A DNA stretch of 64,000 bases from Pseudomonas sp. RIT-PI-AD (GTDB lineage: Bacteria; Pseudomonadota; Gammaproteobacteria; Pseudomonadales; Pseudomonadaceae), in the NCBI RefSeq assembly GCF_025642785.1, contig NZ_JANZKU010000016.1, positions 1 to 64,000 of the forward strand, read 5' to 3'. The notes under the pieces are model-generated. The model did not search any database. It was not told the DNA's origin and saw only the letters and a program-made list of their open reading frames with translations. Each line of letters opens with the position of its first letter. The first letter of the stretch is position 1. Position numbers and translations under genes: made by a program. Below, in pieces: positions 47,223-63,301 of this stretch.

Positions 47223-49328
47223 TCAAACGCCGGAGCTTTCCGCCGAGGCGACGTCCTTGATCGACAGCTTGATACGGCCGCGGTTGTCCACGTCCAGTAC
47301 CAGGACCTTCACTTCCTGGCCTTCCTTGAGCACGTCGGTGACTTTCTCGATGCGCTGATCGCTGATCTGCGAAATGTGCACCAGACCGTCCTTGCCCGGC
47401 AGGATGTTGACGAAGGCGCCGAAGTCGACGATGCGCTCGACCTTGCCGACGTAGACCTTGCCGATCTCCGCCTCGGCGGTGATACCCAGCACGCGGAGTT
47501 TGGCGGCTTCGGCCGCTTCCTTGGTCTCGCCGAAGATCTTGATGCTGCCGTCGTCTTCGATGTCGATCGACGCCTTGGTTTCCTCGCAGATGGCACGGAT
47601 GGTCGCGCCACCCTTGCCGATCACGTCGCGGATCTTGTCGGTGTCGATCTTCATGGCGATCATGGTCGGCGCGTTTTCCGACAGCTCGCTGCGGGACTGG
47701 GCGATGACCCGGTTCATCTGGCCGAGGATGTTCAGGCGCGCTTCCAGGGCCTGGCCCAGGGCGATCTCCATGATCTCTTCGGTGATGCCGTTGATCTTGA
47801 TGTCCATCTGCAGCGCGGTCACGCCCTTGGCGGTACCGGCAACCTTGAAGTCCATGTCGCCCAGGTGATCTTCGTCACCGAGGATGTCGGTGAGGATGGC
47901 GAACTTCTCGCCTTCCTTCACCAGGCCCATGGCGATACCGGCCACCGGCGCCTTCATCGGCACGCCAGCGTCCATCAGCGCCAGGGAAGCGCCGCAGACC
48001 GACGCCATGGAGCTGGAACCATTGGACTCAGTGATTTCCGACACCACGCGGATGGTGTAGGGGAACTGGTCCGGAGCCGGCAGCATGGCCTGGACGCTGC
48101 GGCGGGCGAGACGGCCGTGGCCGATTTCGCGGCGACCGGCGCCCCCCATGCGGCCACACTCGCCCACCGAGAACGGCGGGAAGTTGTAGTGCAGCATGAA
48201 GGGGTCTTTTTTCTCGCCTTCCAGGGTGTCCAGCAGTTGCGCATCGCGGGCGGTGCCGAGGGTCGCGACCACCAGGGCCTGGGTTTCGCCACGGGTGAAC
48301 AGCGCCGAGCCGTGGGTCTTCGGCAGCACGCCGACTTCGATGTTCAGCGGGCGCACGGTGCGGGTGTCGCGGCCGTCGATACGCGGCTTGCCGTTGACGA
48401 TGTTCTCGCGCACGGTGCGGTATTCGATTTCGCCGAAGGCGTCCTTCACGTCGCTGGCGGAAGGCTGGCCTTCCTCGCGGGCGAACTTGGCGACGATCTG
48501 GTCGCGCAGCTCGCCCAGGCGGCCGTAGCGCTCGTGCTTGACGGTGAGGGTGTAGGCCTGGGAGATCGCCTCGCCGAACTCAGCGCGGATCGCGCTCAGC
48601 AGGCTGGTGTTCTCCGGCTTGGCTTGCCAGTCCCAGGTGGGCTTGGCGGCTTCGGCGGCCAGTTCCTTGACGGCCTTGATCACCGCCTGGAACTCGTCGT
48701 GGGCGAACAGCACGGCGCCCAGCATCTGGTCTTCGGTCAGTTCCTTGGCTTCGGATTCCACCATCAGCACGGCGGTCTCGGTGCCGGCCACGACCATGTC
48801 CAGGCTGGATGCCTTGAGTTGCTCGTAGGTCGGGTTCAGCAGGTAGCCGGTGCTTTCATGGAACGCCACGCGAGCGGCGCCGATCGGGCCCTCGAACGGA
48901 ATGCCGGAAATGGCCAGGGCGGCGGAGGTGCCGATCATCGCGGCGATGTCCGGATCGGTCTTCTTGCTGGTGGACAGCACGGTGCAGACGACCTGCACTT
49001 CGTTCATGAAGCCTTCGGGGAACAGCGGACGGATCGGGCGATCGATCAGGCGCGAGGTCAGGGTTTCCTTCTCGGAAGGACGGCCTTCACGCTTGAAAAA
49101 ACCGCCGGGGATACGGCCGGCGGCGTAGGTTTTCTCTTGGTAGTGCACGGACAGCGGAAAGAAGCCCTTGCTGAGGTCGGCCTGCTTGGCGCCGACCACG
49201 GTGACCAGCACGCTGACGTCGTTATCGACGTTGACCAGCACGGCGCCGGAGGCTTGGCGAGCGATACGGCCCGTCTCGAGAGTGACGGTCGATTGACCGA
49301 ACTGGAATTGCTTGATGACCGGGTTCAC
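47223..49328 (-). CDS. pnp: Polynucleotide phosphorylase
   Basis: 701 residues. Phosphorolytic 3'-5' exoribonuclease and degradosome partner. Two RNase PH domains ([40 protein letters not shown] with the [15 protein letters not shown] core) are followed by a KH domain ([18 protein letters not shown]) and an S1 domain ([20 protein letters not shown]). It follows rpsO after 171 bases that carry inverted repeats. Confidence 0.97.
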   Translation of the reverse strand: MNPVIKQFQFGQSTVTLETGRIARQASGAVLVNVDNDVSVLVTVVGAKQADLSKGFFPLSVHYQEKTYAAGRIPGGFFKREGRPSEKETLTSRLIDRPIRPLFPEGFMNEVQVVCTVLSTSKKTDPDIAAMIGTSAALAISGIPFEGPIGAARVAFHESTGYLLNPTYEQLKASSLDMVVAGTETAVLMVESEAKELTEDQMLGAVLFAHDEFQAVIKAVKELAAEAAKPTWDWQAKPENTSLLSAIRAEFGEAISQAYTLTVKHERYGRLGELRDQIVAKFAREEGQPSASDVKDAFGEIEYRTVRENIVNGKPRIDGRDTRTVRPLNIEVGVLPKTHGSALFTRGETQALVVATLGTARDAQLLDTLEGEKKDPFMLHYNFPPFSVGECGRMGGAGRREIGHGRLARRSVQAMLPAPDQFPYTIRVVSEITESNGSSSMASVCGASLALMDAGVPMKAPVAGIAMGLVKEGEKFAILTDILGDEDHLGDMDFKVAGTAKGVTALQMDIKINGITEEIMEIALGQALEARLNILGQMNRVIAQSRSELSENAPTMIAMKIDTDKIRDVIGKGGATIRAICEETKASIDIEDDGSIKIFGETKEAAEAAKLRVLGITAEAEIGKVYVGKVERIVDFGAFVNILPGKDGLVHISQISDQRIEKVTDVLKEGQEVKVLVLDVDNRGRIKLSIKDVASAESSGV

Positions 49329-49416
49329 GGTGTCTTTACCTTCTCTGTTGCCTTTGGGGAAATGGTCAGGAACGCGGGAGTCGGACCCGGGCCTATTCCT
49401 GAAAAGCTCGAAGCTG

Positions 49417-49497
49417 GAAGCCCGACGCCGAAAGCCGATGCATGATCGGCTTCCAACCCCGGACTCCCAGCTTCTCGCTTCAAGCGGTTTGCGCGCG
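49417..49497 (-). repeat. Structured rpsO-pnp intergenic region
   Basis: An 8-pair hairpin AAGCCGAT/ATCGGCTT with loop GCATG (49432-49452) is flanked by related GAAGCTGGAAG / CTTCCA / AGCTTCTCGCTTCAAGC runs that can pair with each other. It could act in RNase processing or PNPase autoregulation, as known for the E. coli pnp leader. Confidence 0.5.
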
Positions 49498-49499
49498 GC

Positions 49500-49769
49500 T
49501 TAGCGACGCAGACCCAGACGCCCGATCAGGGTGCTGTAACGAGTGGTGTCCTTACCTTTCAGGTAGTCCAGCAGCTTGCGGCGCTGGTTAACCATGCGGA
49601 TCAGGCCACGACGCGAGTGGTGGTCCTTACCGTTGGCCTTGAAGTGGCCTTGCAGCTTGTTGATGTTGGCGGACAGCAGTGCGATCTGCACTTCCGGGGA
49701 ACCGGTGTCGCCTTCAGCTTGCTGGTACTCGTTAACGATCTGGGCTTTTTCTTCGACGCTCAGTGCCAT
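49500..49769 (-). CDS. rpsO: 30S ribosomal protein S15
   Basis: 89 residues, full length. Typical S15: [19 protein letters not shown] and [19 protein letters not shown]. Binds the 16S central domain and in many bacteria represses its own mRNA. The 144-base gap from truB is AT-richer than the flanks (a TTTAAAAAAG stretch) and probably carries its own promoter. Confidence 0.98.
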   Translation of the reverse strand: MALSVEEKAQIVNEYQQAEGDTGSPEVQIALLSANINKLQGHFKANGKDHHSRRGLIRMVNQRRKLLDYLKGKDTTRYSTLIGRLGLRR

Positions 49770-49913
49770 GGTGGGCTTCCTCTGAGTGAACAGGCCGGGA
49801 ATCGCTTCCCGTGTTTAAAAAAGAGGTATGACCGTGCCTGCTGACAGCCACCCTCGTTGACGCACCCCCACGCGATCAGGCGTGGAGCCGCGGTGCGGTC
49901 GTCATCGACCGCA

Positions 49914-50831
49914 TCATTCTGCGCGGATCAGGCGACGCGGCGCGATGCGCCCGTCCTCGCTCACCTCACCGATGCCGATGAACCGGCCGAGGTGATCCTG
50001 TACCCGCACCATGCCGAACTTCGGCGCTTCCGGTGCGCGCACCGGCTGGCCATGCAGCCAGTAATAGGCGCTGTGCTCCGAAAAACTCAACAGCGGCCAA
50101 TGCTCCAGCCCACTGTCCACAGGCAGCAGGAACGCATCCAGGGCTTCGTTGCCGCCTTCCGCGTGGGCCTGTTCCAGGGCCTCCAGCGCGATGGTCTGGG
50201 CGATCCCGAAAGGACCCGCCTGGACCCGGCGCAACTCGGCGACATGGGCGCCGCAACCGAGCAACTGACCCAGGTCTTCGACCAGGGTGCGGATATAGGT
50301 GCCCTTGCTGCAGGCCACGCTGAGGCGCGCCTGGTTCCCTTCGCACGCCAGTAAATCCAGGCGCGCAATAGTAACAGAACGGGCTTCGCGCTCCACTACC
50401 TCGCCGGCCCTGGCCAGCTTGTACAACGGCTGGCCATCTTTCTTCAGGGCCGAATACATGGGCGGTATCTGCTTGATTTCGCCACGGAAACGCGGCAACT
50501 GGGCTTCGATGGCGTCGCGACCGACGGTCACCTCGCGCCGCTCGACGACCTCACCCTCGGCATCGCCGGTGGTGGTGGTCACACCCAGTTGCATCAGGGT
50601 TTCGTAACCCTTGTCGGCATCCAGCAGGTACTGGGAAAACTTGGTCGCCTCGCCGAAACACAACGGCAGCACCCCGGTGGCCAGCGGATCGAGGCTCCCG
50701 GTGTGGCCGGCTTTCTCGGCGTTCAGCAGCCAGCGCACCTTCTGCAGCGCGGCATTGGAGGAGAGCCCGCGGGGCTTGTCGAGCAGGAGGATGCCGTTGA
50801 CCGCACGGCGGATACGCTTCACCTGGGCCAC
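49914..50831 (-). CDS. truB: tRNA pseudouridine-55 synthase
   Basis: 305 residues. Catalytic aspartate in [15 protein letters not shown], with [18 protein letters not shown] and [14 protein letters not shown]. Makes the universal T-loop pseudouridine. It starts 3 bases after the rbfA stop. Confidence 0.97.
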   Translation of the reverse strand: MAQVKRIRRAVNGILLLDKPRGLSSNAALQKVRWLLNAEKAGHTGSLDPLATGVLPLCFGEATKFSQYLLDADKGYETLMQLGVTTTTGDAEGEVVERREVTVGRDAIEAQLPRFRGEIKQIPPMYSALKKDGQPLYKLARAGEVVEREARSVTIARLDLLACEGNQARLSVACSKGTYIRTLVEDLGQLLGCGAHVAELRRVQAGPFGIAQTIALEALEQAHAEGGNEALDAFLLPVDSGLEHWPLLSFSEHSAYYWLHGQPVRAPEAPKFGMVRVQDHLGRFIGIGEVSEDGRIAPRRLIRAE

Positions 50832-50834
50832 GTA

Positions 50835-51224
50835 TCAGTCCTCGGAATCGTTCTGATGCTTGCGGTCTTCGGCGACGGCGCGTTCGATCAGCGCCGACAG
50901 CTCCACGCCACGACGGATGCTGGCGTCGTAGTGGAAATGCAATTGCGGCACGCTGCGCAACTTCATCGACTTGCCCAGGTGCATGCGCAAGAAGCCGGCA
51001 GCATCCTGCAACACGTCCAGGTTGAGGGCGATCTTCTCTGCATCGTCGTCCTGGCCCATGACGGTCACGAACACCTTGGCATGGGACAGGTCGCGGCTCA
51101 CGTTCACCGCGGTAATGGTGACCAGACCCAGGCGCGGGTCCTTGATTTCACGCTGGATCAGTTGCGACAGCTCGCGCTGCATCTGATCGCCGATGCGTTG
51201 GGTACGACTGAATTCTTTAGCCAT
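50835..51224 (-). CDS. rbfA: Ribosome-binding factor A
   Basis: 129 residues with a KH-like fold: [20 protein letters not shown] and [21 protein letters not shown] 30S maturation and cold-shock factor. It lies 135 bases after infB. Confidence 0.97.
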   Translation of the reverse strand: MAKEFSRTQRIGDQMQRELSQLIQREIKDPRLGLVTITAVNVSRDLSHAKVFVTVMGQDDDAEKIALNLDVLQDAAGFLRMHLGKSMKLRSVPQLHFHYDASIRRGVELSALIERAVAEDRKHQNDSED

Positions 51225-51359
51225 CTCGTCACTCGCTCCGGCCCGTGCGCTCGAGGCCAGGACCGTGAAACTGAAAAAGCAGAAAAACGAACGGCAAGCC
51301 CGGGCGAAACGTCGAGGACGCCGAACCCATGGCCTGCCGCTTGATGCAGTGGGCGACGC

Positions 51360-53882
<2,523 letters not shown>

Positions 53883-53909
53883 GCACTTCTCTCCTCAGGC
53901 CGCGACGTC

Positions 53910-55391
53910 TTACTCGAACCAATGGGCTCGGGCGGCCATGATCAACTTGCCGGCACGCTCTTCATCCATGCCGTCGATGTCGAGCAAGTCGTCGATAGAC
54001 TGCTCTGCTAGGTCTTCGCGGTTAACCACGCCACGCACTGCCAGTTCAACAGCCAGATCCTTGTCCATGCCCTCGAGGGAAAGCAGGTCTTCGGCAGGCT
54101 GGGCATCTGCCAGCTTCTCTTCAGTGGCGATCGCCTTGGTCAACAGACGATCCTTGGCACGCGCACGCAGCTCGTTGACGATGTCTTCGTCGAAGCCGTC
54201 GATATTGAGCATTTCTTCCATCGGCACGTAGGCGATTTCTTCCAGGCTGGTGAACCCCTCGTCCACCAGTACCTGCGCCAGCTCTTCGTCGACTTCGAGC
54301 TCGTCGATGAAGGCTTGCAGGATGTCGCCGGTTTCCGCCTGCTGCTTGGCCTGGATGTCGGCCTCGGTCATCACGTTCAGGGTCCAGCCGGTCAATTGAC
54401 TGGCGAGACGCACGTTCTGACCACCACGGCCGATGGCCTGGGCCAGGTTGTCCTCGCCGACGGCGATGTCCATGGCATGGGCATCCTCGTCGACGATGAT
54501 CGCCGCCACTTCCGCAGGGGACATGGCGTTGATCACGAACTGCGCCGGGTTGTCATCCCACAGCACGATGTCCACCCGCTCGCCCCCCAGTTCGCCGGAA
54601 ACCGCCTGTACGCGCGAACCGCGCATACCGATGCAAGCGCCCTGGGGGTCGATACGTTTGTCCTTGGAACGCACCGCGATCTTGGCGCGCGAGCCCGGAT
54701 CGCGGGAGGCGGCCATCACTTCGATCAGTTCTTCGGCGATTTCCGGCACTTCGATGCGGAACAGCTCGATCAGCATCTGCGGCGCGGTGCGCGACAGAAT
54801 GAGCTGCGGGCCGCGGTTCTCGGTGCGGATTTCCTTGAGCAGCGCACGGACGCGCGCGCCGACCCGGAAGGTCTCGCGCGGAATGATGTCTTCCCGCGCC
54901 AGCAAGGCCTCGGCGTTGTTGCCCAGGTCGACTATCACGCTGTCGCGGGTAACCTTCTTGATCGTACCGGAGATGATGTCCCCCAGACGCTCGCGATAGG
55001 CCTCGACCACCTGGGCACGCTCGGCTTCGCGAACCTTCTGCACGATGACCTGCTTGGCGGTCTGCGCAGCGATGCGTCCGAACTCGATGGACTCGATCTT
55101 CTCTTCGATCAGGTCACCGACCTTGGCGCCCTTTTCCTTTTCCTGGGCCTGCTCGACCGTCAATTCAGCGGCAGGGTTTTCCAGATCGTCCTCGTCCACC
55201 ACCGCCCAGCGGCGGAAGCTGTCATAACTGCCGGTGTGGCGATTGATCTCCACACGCAGGTCGACTTCGTCTTCGTAACGTTTCTTGGTAGCGGTGGCCA
55301 GGGCCAGTTCCAGCGCCTCGAAAATCACGCCGGCCGGTACCCCTTTCTCGTTGGATACCGACTCCACAACCAGCAGTACTTCTTTGCTCAT
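53910..55391 (-). CDS. nusA: Transcription termination/antitermination factor NusA
   Basis: 493 residues from ATG 55391 (start [17 protein letters not shown]). An N-terminal RNA polymerase-binding domain is followed by S1 ([20 protein letters not shown]), two KH domains ([38 protein letters not shown]) and two C-terminal acidic AR repeats ([40 protein letters not shown]). Typical operon place between rimP and infB. Confidence 0.98.
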   Translation of the reverse strand: MSKEVLLVVESVSNEKGVPAGVIFEALELALATATKKRYEDEVDLRVEINRHTGSYDSFRRWAVVDEDDLENPAAELTVEQAQEKEKGAKVGDLIEEKIESIEFGRIAAQTAKQVIVQKVREAERAQVVEAYRERLGDIISGTIKKVTRDSVIVDLGNNAEALLAREDIIPRETFRVGARVRALLKEIRTENRGPQLILSRTAPQMLIELFRIEVPEIAEELIEVMAASRDPGSRAKIAVRSKDKRIDPQGACIGMRGSRVQAVSGELGGERVDIVLWDDNPAQFVINAMSPAEVAAIIVDEDAHAMDIAVGEDNLAQAIGRGGQNVRLASQLTGWTLNVMTEADIQAKQQAETGDILQAFIDELEVDEELAQVLVDEGFTSLEEIAYVPMEEMLNIDGFDEDIVNELRARAKDRLLTKAIATEEKLADAQPAEDLLSLEGMDKDLAVELAVRGVVNREDLAEQSIDDLLDIDGMDEERAGKLIMAARAHWFE

Positions 55392-55438
55392 CGTACGCCT
55401 CGCCTTTCGCAATCCATTGGATCCGCGGGATCCGCGTC

Positions 55439-55897
55439 TCAGTCAAAACGGGGAATGATGTTGGCTTTGTCGATCGAGTCGATCGGCAACAGGTACTCAT
55501 GGTCGTCCACCAGAACCACCACATCCTGCTCCTCCACCCCGCGGAGAAGGCCCTGAAAATTGCGTCGCCCTTCATAAGGCGAACGCAGCTTGATTTTCAC
55601 TTGCTCACCGGCGTGTTTGGCGAACTGTTCAAGGGTGAACAATGGCCTATCCATGCCTGGCGAAGATACTTCCAGGGTGTATTCGTTGCTGATCGGGTCC
55701 TCGACGTCGAGCACCCCACTGATCTGCCGACTTACTTTTTCGCAATCCTCGACGAGGATGCCGTCGGCGTGGTCGATGTAGACCCGCAACAGAGAATGCC
55801 GCCCTTGAGACAGGAACTCGACACCCCAGCATTCGTAGCCAAGTGCTTCGACTACCGGGGCCAACAAGGCCTGCAACTGTTCTAGCTTGCTCGACAC
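55439..55897 (-). CDS. rimP: Ribosome maturation factor RimP
   Basis: 152 residues: [35 protein letters not shown] and a C-terminal SH3-like domain ([20 protein letters not shown]). Needed for 30S assembly. First protein gene of the operon. Confidence 0.96.
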   Translation of the reverse strand: MSSKLEQLQALLAPVVEALGYECWGVEFLSQGRHSLLRVYIDHADGILVEDCEKVSRQISGVLDVEDPISNEYTLEVSSPGMDRPLFTLEQFAKHAGEQVKIKLRSPYEGRRNFQGLLRGVEEQDVVVLVDDHEYLLPIDSIDKANIIPRFD

Positions 55898-55924
55898 CTG
55901 AACCCCTCGCGCATGCTGTGCAAA

Positions 55925-55947
55925 TAAAAAATGGGCGAAACGCCCAT
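55925..55947 (-). terminator. Terminator/attenuator before rimP
   Basis: Stem ATGGGCG/CGCCCAT with a three-base loop and a T-rich tail on the minus strand, 28 bases before the rimP start. It may act as an attenuator in the leader of rimP-nusA-infB. Confidence 0.75.
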
Positions 55948-55995
55948 CCCTTTTATGCCACCCGATCGGACATCGATGGCGACTGTCCAGCTAGC

Positions 55996-56017
55996 AAAAA
56001 GCCCCTAAAAAGGGGCT
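55996..56017 (-). terminator. Terminator after tRNA-fMet
   Basis: Stem AGCCCC/GGGGCT with a six-base loop and T5 tail on the minus strand, 11 bases past the tRNA 3' end. Confidence 0.85.
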
Positions 56018-56027
56018 CCGCTATAAC

Positions 56028-56104
<77 letters not shown>

Positions 56105-56173
56105 TCAAAGCTGGAGCGGAAGTATACGGCCGCCACCCCTTGATGGTCAACCGAACACTCCGCCAACAAGAAA

Positions 56174-56190
56174 GCCCGCGTATTGCGGGC
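56174..56190 (-). terminator. Hairpin between the two tRNA genes
   Basis: Stem GCCCGC/GCGGGC, five-base loop, tail TTTCTTGTT on the minus strand. It terminates or separates the tRNA-Leu transcript from tRNA-fMet. Confidence 0.7.
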
Positions 56191-56199
56191 CCTCTTAAA

Positions 56200-56285
56200 T
56201 GGTACCGAGGAGGGGACTCGAACCCCTACAGCCTATGGCCACTACCACCTCAAGGTAGCGTGTCTACCAATTCCACCACCTCGGC
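56200..56285 (-). tRNA. tRNA-Leu (GAG)
   Basis: 86 nucleotides with encoded CCA and the long class II variable arm. The anticodon loop TTGAGGT gives anticodon GAG, reading CUC/CUU. It starts 10 bases after secG and is probably cut from the secG transcript. Confidence 0.96.
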
Positions 56286-56295
56286 AAAACTGCTT

Positions 56296-56706
56296 TTACT
56301 TCTGTTCCGACTGCCCCTGAACCGGAGCGGACTCGGAATTCTGAGGAACGTCGTCGGTTTTTTCTACTGATTTCTGCCCCTCAAGCACCGGCACATCGCT
56401 TGCTGCCGGAGCAGGCTGCTGAACCTCTATGACAGCAGGATCAGGCAATCCGATCTTGCCCAGCGCTTCAGACTTCTCTTTAGCAAAGTAGCCTAAGCCC
56501 AGGCTGGTCAAGAAAAAAACCGTGGCTAGTATAGCAGTAAAACGGCTCAGAAAGGTAGAGGAACCTTGGCTTCCGAAAACAGTGGCCGACGCGCCCGAAC
56601 CGAACGAGGCCCCCGCATCAGCCCCTTTACCTTGCTGCAACAATACCAGCGCGACCACACCGGCAGCGCCCAGCAGATGAACCACGATTACGACTGTTTC
56701 CAGCAT
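56296..56706 (-). CDS. secG: SecG translocase subunit
   Basis: 136 residues with two membrane helices ([20 protein letters not shown] and [19 protein letters not shown]) around [16 protein letters not shown]. The C-terminal tail is Pro/Glu/Gln-rich. Accessory part of SecYEG. It starts 2 bases after tpiA ends. Confidence 0.96.
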   Translation of the reverse strand: MLETVVIVVHLLGAAGVVALVLLQQGKGADAGASFGSGASATVFGSQGSSTFLSRFTAILATVFFLTSLGLGYFAKEKSEALGKIGLPDPAVIEVQQPAPAASDVPVLEGQKSVEKTDDVPQNSESAPVQGQSEQK

Positions 56707-56708
56707 TA

Positions 56709-57464
56709 TCAGCTTCCCGCGGCACGACAGATCGCACCGAACTCATCCGCATTCAGAGAGGCTCCACCGACCAGCCCCCCATCGATATCCGCCATGCCAA
56801 ACAGCTCGACGGCGTTGACGGCCTTGACGCTGCCGCCGTAAAGAATTCTCATCGCCTGCGCCACCGAAGGACTCTCGTCCGCCAGCTGCGCTCGGATCGC
56901 CGCATGCACCGCCTGCGCTTGCGCGGGGGTCGCCGTGAGCCCGGTCCCGATGGCCCATACGGGCTCGTAGGCGATCACCGCATTGGAAAAAGCCCCGATC
57001 CCCAGCTCATGGATCACGTTACCCAGTTGCTCGGAAACCACATCCAGCGTCCGACCTGCTTGGCGCTGCTCCAGCGACTCGCCGACACAGAGCACCGGCA
57101 TCAGACCGCAGGACTGCGCCGCGATGAATTTCCGGCTGATCACTTCATCGGTCTCGCCGAACAACTGGCGACGCTCGGAGTGACCGATCAACACAAGCTT
57201 GCAACCTACGTCGGCCAGCTGCGCCGCCGAGACTTCCCCGGTCAACGCACCTTGCCAGGCATCCTTGGCGCAGTTCTGCGCGCCGACCGCCACAGGCGAC
57301 TCGGCCAGAATCTGCTGTACGCGCTCCAGGTAAAGAAAGGGAGGCAGTACCGCCACATCGATGGAGGCATCAACCTCCATACGACTCACACCTTGGGCGA
57401 GCGCATCGACGCTGGCGCGGGTACCGTGCATTTTCCAGTTACCAGCAACCAAAGGGCGACGCAT
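56709..57464 (-). CDS. tpiA: Triosephosphate isomerase
   Basis: 251 residues. Catalytic Lys in AGNWKMHG, His in [10 protein letters not shown] and Glu in [11 protein letters not shown], with a complete phosphate loop ([11 protein letters not shown]). Glycolysis/gluconeogenesis, cytosol. Confidence 0.98.
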   Translation of the reverse strand: MRRPLVAGNWKMHGTRASVDALAQGVSRMEVDASIDVAVLPPFLYLERVQQILAESPVAVGAQNCAKDAWQGALTGEVSAAQLADVGCKLVLIGHSERRQLFGETDEVISRKFIAAQSCGLMPVLCVGESLEQRQAGRTLDVVSEQLGNVIHELGIGAFSNAVIAYEPVWAIGTGLTATPAQAQAVHAAIRAQLADESPSVAQAMRILYGGSVKAVNAVELFGMADIDGGLVGGASLNADEFGAICRAAGS

Positions 57465-57529
57465 GCGATACCTCGTCGATCAAAGTGGGCGCAGATATTA
57501 CCCAAGGGTTTTCAGACTGGCAAGCCAAA

Positions 57530-58867
57530 TCAAGCACATACCTCAGTGACGACCTTGGCAAGTTCCTCGGCGTAGCCACGAACCTGCGCCTCGTCGTCGC
57601 CTTCCACCATCACCCGCACGAGTGGCTCGGTGCCGGACTTGCGCAACAGCACGCGCCCTCGCCCGGCCATGCGGGTGTTCACGCGCTCGCACGCATCCTG
57701 CACGGCGGGATGCGTGACCGGATCCTTGCCCCCGGCGAAACGCACGTTAACGAGCACTTGCGGGCATTTCCGCAATCCTTGGCGCGCCTCGGCGAGGCTC
57801 TGGCCGCGACGCTTGAGCGCCATCAGCACCTGCAGTGCCGCGATGATCGCGTCGCCTGTGGTGGTGTGCTGGCAGCAAACGATATGCCCGGAGTTTTCAC
57901 CGCCCAATTGCCAGCCACGCGACAGCAGCTCGGCCATCACATAACGATCGCCAACCTTGGCGCGCACGAAAGGTATGTCCAGCTCCTGCAAAGCCAGCTC
58001 GAGCCCCAGGTTGCTCATCAGGGTTCCGACGACGCCGCCCTGCAAGGTACCGCGCTCCATGAGGTCGCGGGCGATGAGGAAAAGCAGCTCGTCGCCGTCC
58101 ACCACCGCGCCGGTGTGATCGACCATCAGCACACGGTCGCCGTCGCCATCGAAGGCGATCCCGAGGTCGGCCTGCTGGGCGATGACTTCGGCCTGCAAGG
58201 TCTCCAGGTGGGTGGAACCGCAATCGGCATTGATGTTGAGCCCGTTCGGCTGCGCGGCGAGCACCGAGACCTGCGCGCCCAACTCACGGAACACGTTGGG
58301 CGCGACCTTGTAGGTCGCGCCATGGGCGCAATCCACCACGAGCTTGAGCCCGGCGAAACTGGTGCTGGAGGGCACGCTGCTCTTGCAGAACTCGATGTAA
58401 CGCCCGGCGGCGTCGTTGATACGCGACACCTTGCCCAATTGCGCGGAGTCGACCACAGTCATCGGCTGATCGAGCAACTCCTCGATCATCAGCTCCACTT
58501 CGTCCGCGAGCTTGGTGCCCTGGCCGGAGAAGAACTTGATGCCGTTATCGTAGTGGGGGTTGTGGGATGCGCTGATGACGATGCCCGCTTCCGCGTGAAA
58601 GGTACGCGTGAGGTAGGCGATCGCCGGCGTCGGCATCGGCCCTAGCAGCATCACGTCGGCGCCGGCGGCGGACAATCCCGCCTCCAGGGCTGACTCGAAC
58701 ATGTAGCCGGAAATGCGCGTGTCCTTGCCGACGAGAATTCGGCAATTACCCTGCTTGCGAAACGCCATGCCGGCGGCCCAGCCGAGCTTCAGCATGAAAT
58801 CGGGCGTGATGGGGTACTGACCGACCTGCCCGCGAATACCATCGGTACCGAAATACTTCCTACTCAT
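57530..58867 (-). CDS. glmM: Phosphoglucosamine mutase
   Basis: 445 residues from ATG 58867 ([12 protein letters not shown]). The phosphoserine Ser101 is in [14 protein letters not shown], the metal loop is DGDGDR, and the sugar loop is GENSGH. Makes glucosamine-1-phosphate for UDP-GlcNAc. It follows folP after 20 bases, as in many gammaproteobacteria. Confidence 0.97.
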   Translation of the reverse strand: MSRKYFGTDGIRGQVGQYPITPDFMLKLGWAAGMAFRKQGNCRILVGKDTRISGYMFESALEAGLSAAGADVMLLGPMPTPAIAYLTRTFHAEAGIVISASHNPHYDNGIKFFSGQGTKLADEVELMIEELLDQPMTVVDSAQLGKVSRINDAAGRYIEFCKSSVPSSTSFAGLKLVVDCAHGATYKVAPNVFRELGAQVSVLAAQPNGLNINADCGSTHLETLQAEVIAQQADLGIAFDGDGDRVLMVDHTGAVVDGDELLFLIARDLMERGTLQGGVVGTLMSNLGLELALQELDIPFVRAKVGDRYVMAELLSRGWQLGGENSGHIVCCQHTTTGDAIIAALQVLMALKRRGQSLAEARQGLRKCPQVLVNVRFAGGKDPVTHPAVQDACERVNTRMAGRGRVLLRKSGTEPLVRVMVEGDDEAQVRGYAEELAKVVTEVCA

Positions 58868-58887
58868 GACCACTTCGCCCTTTTCCT

Positions 58888-59739
58888 TTATTCCGCCGCT
58901 TCCACGGCGGCTATCATCCGAATCACATCGGCCGTTTCAGCCACATCGTGTACGCGCAGGATACGCGCGCCCTTGGCCACTGCCAGGGCCGCCAGTGCCA
59001 GGCTGCCATAGAGGCGCTCGCCGACATCCCGCTGCAACACCTGTCCCACCATACTCTTGCGGGAAACGCCTACCAGGAGCGGACAACCCAGTGCCAGCAG
59101 CACAGGCATATGCTTGAACAGGCTGAGGTTGTGCTGGAGCGTCTTGGCGAAACCGAAACCGGGATCGAGGATCACTCGATCGGCGCCTATCCCGACCTCG
59201 GCGCAGGCCTGCAATCGCTCCCGGAGAAACGCCTGCACTTCACCGAGCAAATCCAGGTAGCGCGGATCCTGCTGCATGGTACCGGGCTCGCCCTTCATAT
59301 GCATGAGGCACACGGGCAAACCGCTGGCGGCGGCCGCCTCGAGAGCGCCTGGCCGGCGCAGCGCCCGCACGTCATTGATCAGGCCGGCGCCCAAGCGCGA
59401 GGTTTCCCGCATGACCTCCGGAGTGGAGGTGTCCACCGAGATGATCACGTCCAATTCGCGGGCCAGGGCCTCGACCACCGGAGCGACCCGATCCAGCTCC
59501 TCGGAGGTGGAGACCACGGGCGCCCCTGGCCGGGTCGACTCTCCCCCTACGTCGATGAGGCTCGCACCCGCCGCAAGCATGCTTTCGGCATGACGCAACG
59601 CCGCATCGGGCCGGCCATAGAGGCCGCCGTCGGAGAAGGAATCAGGGGTGACGTTGAGAATACCCATCACATGGGGACGGGATAAATCAAGAACCCGGTT
59701 GCCGCAAGACAACCGGGTTGGGAATTGCTGTACGTTCAT
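58888..59739 (-). CDS. folP: Dihydropteroate synthase
   Basis: 283 residues. [11 protein letters not shown] loop, [11 protein letters not shown], and [11 protein letters not shown] with RVHDV at the end. The sulfonamide target. Acts after FolK, whose gene is elsewhere in this window. It starts 7 bases after ftsH, and a longer in-frame start (59769) overlaps ftsH and was rejected. Confidence 0.97.
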   Translation of the reverse strand: MNVQQFPTRLSCGNRVLDLSRPHVMGILNVTPDSFSDGGLYGRPDAALRHAESMLAAGASLIDVGGESTRPGAPVVSTSEELDRVAPVVEALARELDVIISVDTSTPEVMRETSRLGAGLINDVRALRRPGALEAAAASGLPVCLMHMKGEPGTMQQDPRYLDLLGEVQAFLRERLQACAEVGIGADRVILDPGFGFAKTLQHNLSLFKHMPVLLALGCPLLVGVSRKSMVGQVLQRDVGERLYGSLALAALAVAKGARILRVHDVAETADVIRMIAAVEAAE

Positions 59740-59746
59740 GCCAGCC

Positions 59747-61669
<1,923 letters not shown>

Positions 61670-61834
61670 ATCGTTCAATTAGCTACCCTCTGAAGCAGGC
61701 CCCGTCCTGGAACGTGCCTCGCATGACGGCTGGTTGATTACCGGCCTAACTTACTACACAAGCCCTGCCCCTGGCAGACGCCGTCTGTAACCCTTTACTA
61801 CCTATGCAACGCGAATCCTTGACGCTCTTGCAGT

Positions 61835-62458
61835 CTAGGCCTCGCGATAGCCGCGCGCGAGGAGGTATTGTTCGCGTGAGCGATCCCGTGACGATTGCGG
61901 CTTGCGCATCTGCACCTTCTCGAACCTTTCGCGAACGCTCTTGTGATATTCGTCGAAGCCTTCCCCCTGGAAAATCTTGATCAGGAAGTCGCCACCGGGT
62001 CGCAGTACCCGACCGGCCAGATCCAGCGCCAGTTCGCACAGGTACATCGCGCGCGGCTGGTCGGCGGACCTCAAGCCACTCATATTGGGGGCCATGTCGG
62101 AAATCACAAGGTCGACGGGCTTGCCGTCGATCGCCGCCAATATCTGTTCGAACACCAGATCGTCGGTGAAATCCCCTTGAATGAAGGTGACGTCGGCAAT
62201 GCTGTCCATCGCCAGGATGTCCGATGCGATCAGACGCCCCTTGTCGCCGATCAGCCGGCTCGTCACCTGGGACCAGCCGCCCGGCGCCGCGCCCAGATCG
62301 ACCACCGTCATGCCGGGGCGGAGGATGCGGTCCTTCTCCTGGATCTCCAGCAGTTTGTAGCTGGCGCGCGAACGGTAACCGTCCTTCTGTGCCATTTTGA
62401 CGTAGGGATCATCGAAATGTTCTTTCAGCCAACGGGGGCTTGTCTTGGAACGGGCCAC
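61835..62458 (-). CDS. rlmE: 23S rRNA 2'-O-methyltransferase RlmE (FtsJ)
   Basis: 207 residues. Methylates U2552 in the A loop. SAM motif [12 protein letters not shown]. The catalytic K-D-K-E set is present (K near [11 protein letters not shown] in [11 protein letters not shown] in [13 protein letters not shown]). In the usual pair with ftsH downstream and divergent yhbY. Confidence 0.96.
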   Translation of the reverse strand: MARSKTSPRWLKEHFDDPYVKMAQKDGYRSRASYKLLEIQEKDRILRPGMTVVDLGAAPGGWSQVTSRLIGDKGRLIASDILAMDSIADVTFIQGDFTDDLVFEQILAAIDGKPVDLVISDMAPNMSGLRSADQPRAMYLCELALDLAGRVLRPGGDFLIKIFQGEGFDEYHKSVRERFEKVQMRKPQSSRDRSREQYLLARGYREA

Positions 62459-62548
62459 GGGTTACCTCGTGAGCGGCTGGGCGCTCCGACTGACTGTCGG
62501 GTACACTAACCGCCGATTTTTACTGGGATCAGACGCAAGGGTCAGATT

Positions 62549-62863
62549 ATGGCGCTCAATCAGGAGCAGAAGAAACACTACAAATCTATCGGCCACCACC
62601 TGAAACCTGTATTGATCGTGGCCGAAAACGGATTGACCGAAGGGGTGACGGCCGAACTGGAGCGGGCGCTGAACGATCACGAGTTGATCAAGGTGCAATT
62701 TCGCATCACCGAACGCGACGACCGTCGCGCCTTGATCGACGAACTTTGCCGGACCGCACGCTGCGAATTGATCCAAACCATCGGCAAGATGGCACTGATC
62801 TACCGCAGGAACCCGAAACCGAACAAGAACCTTTCCAACGTCAGCCGCTTCAGCGGTCACTGA
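62549..62863 (+). CDS. yhbY: YhbY, CRM-domain RNA-binding protein
   Basis: 104 residues: HLKPVLIVAENGLTEGVTAE and LINRA-like ELERALNDHELIKVQFRI, with the C-terminal basic RRNPKPNKNLS. Binds pre-50S particles. Transcribed away from rlmE across a 90-base gap that must hold both promoters. Confidence 0.94.
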   Translation: MALNQEQKKHYKSIGHHLKPVLIVAENGLTEGVTAELERALNDHELIKVQFRITERDDRRALIDELCRTARCELIQTIGKMALIYRRNPKPNKNLSNVSRFSGH

Positions 62864-62895
62864 CCTCCCCTACCGCCCGGAGCGATCCGGGCGCG

Positions 62896-63285
62896 TCAGG
62901 CGTGCCCGCCCGGCGCTCGCCGCATCACCAGCAAAGCTCCCGCGAACGCCGTCACCAGATAGGCGAAGCGCAGGCCGTATTCGATTTCAGGTGCCCAATG
63001 ACGCAGGGCGAAGTAGGCCGCGACGGACACCAGGCACACCAGCAGCAGTTGGCCCCGCGAATCCCGCAGCGGCCGCGCCACGTCCCGGGCGAAATGCAGC
63101 AGCGCCCCTTGAAGGATTGCGCAGAAGGCCGCGAAGCCCATCAATAAAGGACGCAACCCGCGGGCGACGTCCTCGACCAACAGAGACGCCAGGCCGAAAC
63201 GCTCGAGGGATGGCAGCACGACGAAATGCAGCAGCCACAGGCCGCCGACCCAAAACGTGAGGGCCAGGCGCCAGGTGGCTGCCAT
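62896..63285 (-). CDS. DUF4149 membrane protein
   Basis: 129 residues from ATG 63285 (AATWRLALTFWVGGLWLLHF). Four predicted helices, with charged loops holding conserved-looking residues (PSLERFGLASLLVEDVARGL). An alternative longer start would overlap greA. Function unknown. Confidence 0.85.
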   Translation of the reverse strand: MAATWRLALTFWVGGLWLLHFVVLPSLERFGLASLLVEDVARGLRPLLMGFAAFCAILQGALLHFARDVARPLRDSRGQLLLVCLVSVAAYFALRHWAPEIEYGLRFAYLVTAFAGALLVMRRAPGGHA

Positions 63286-63301
63286 CCACGGCACGCGCCG
63301 C

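Noticed and set aside
47100-49445. 781-codon plus-strand frame opposite pnp (similar large frames opposite infB, nusA and ftsH)
   Set aside because: His/Asp/Gly/Val-rich antisense translations, typical shadows of conserved GC-rich genes.
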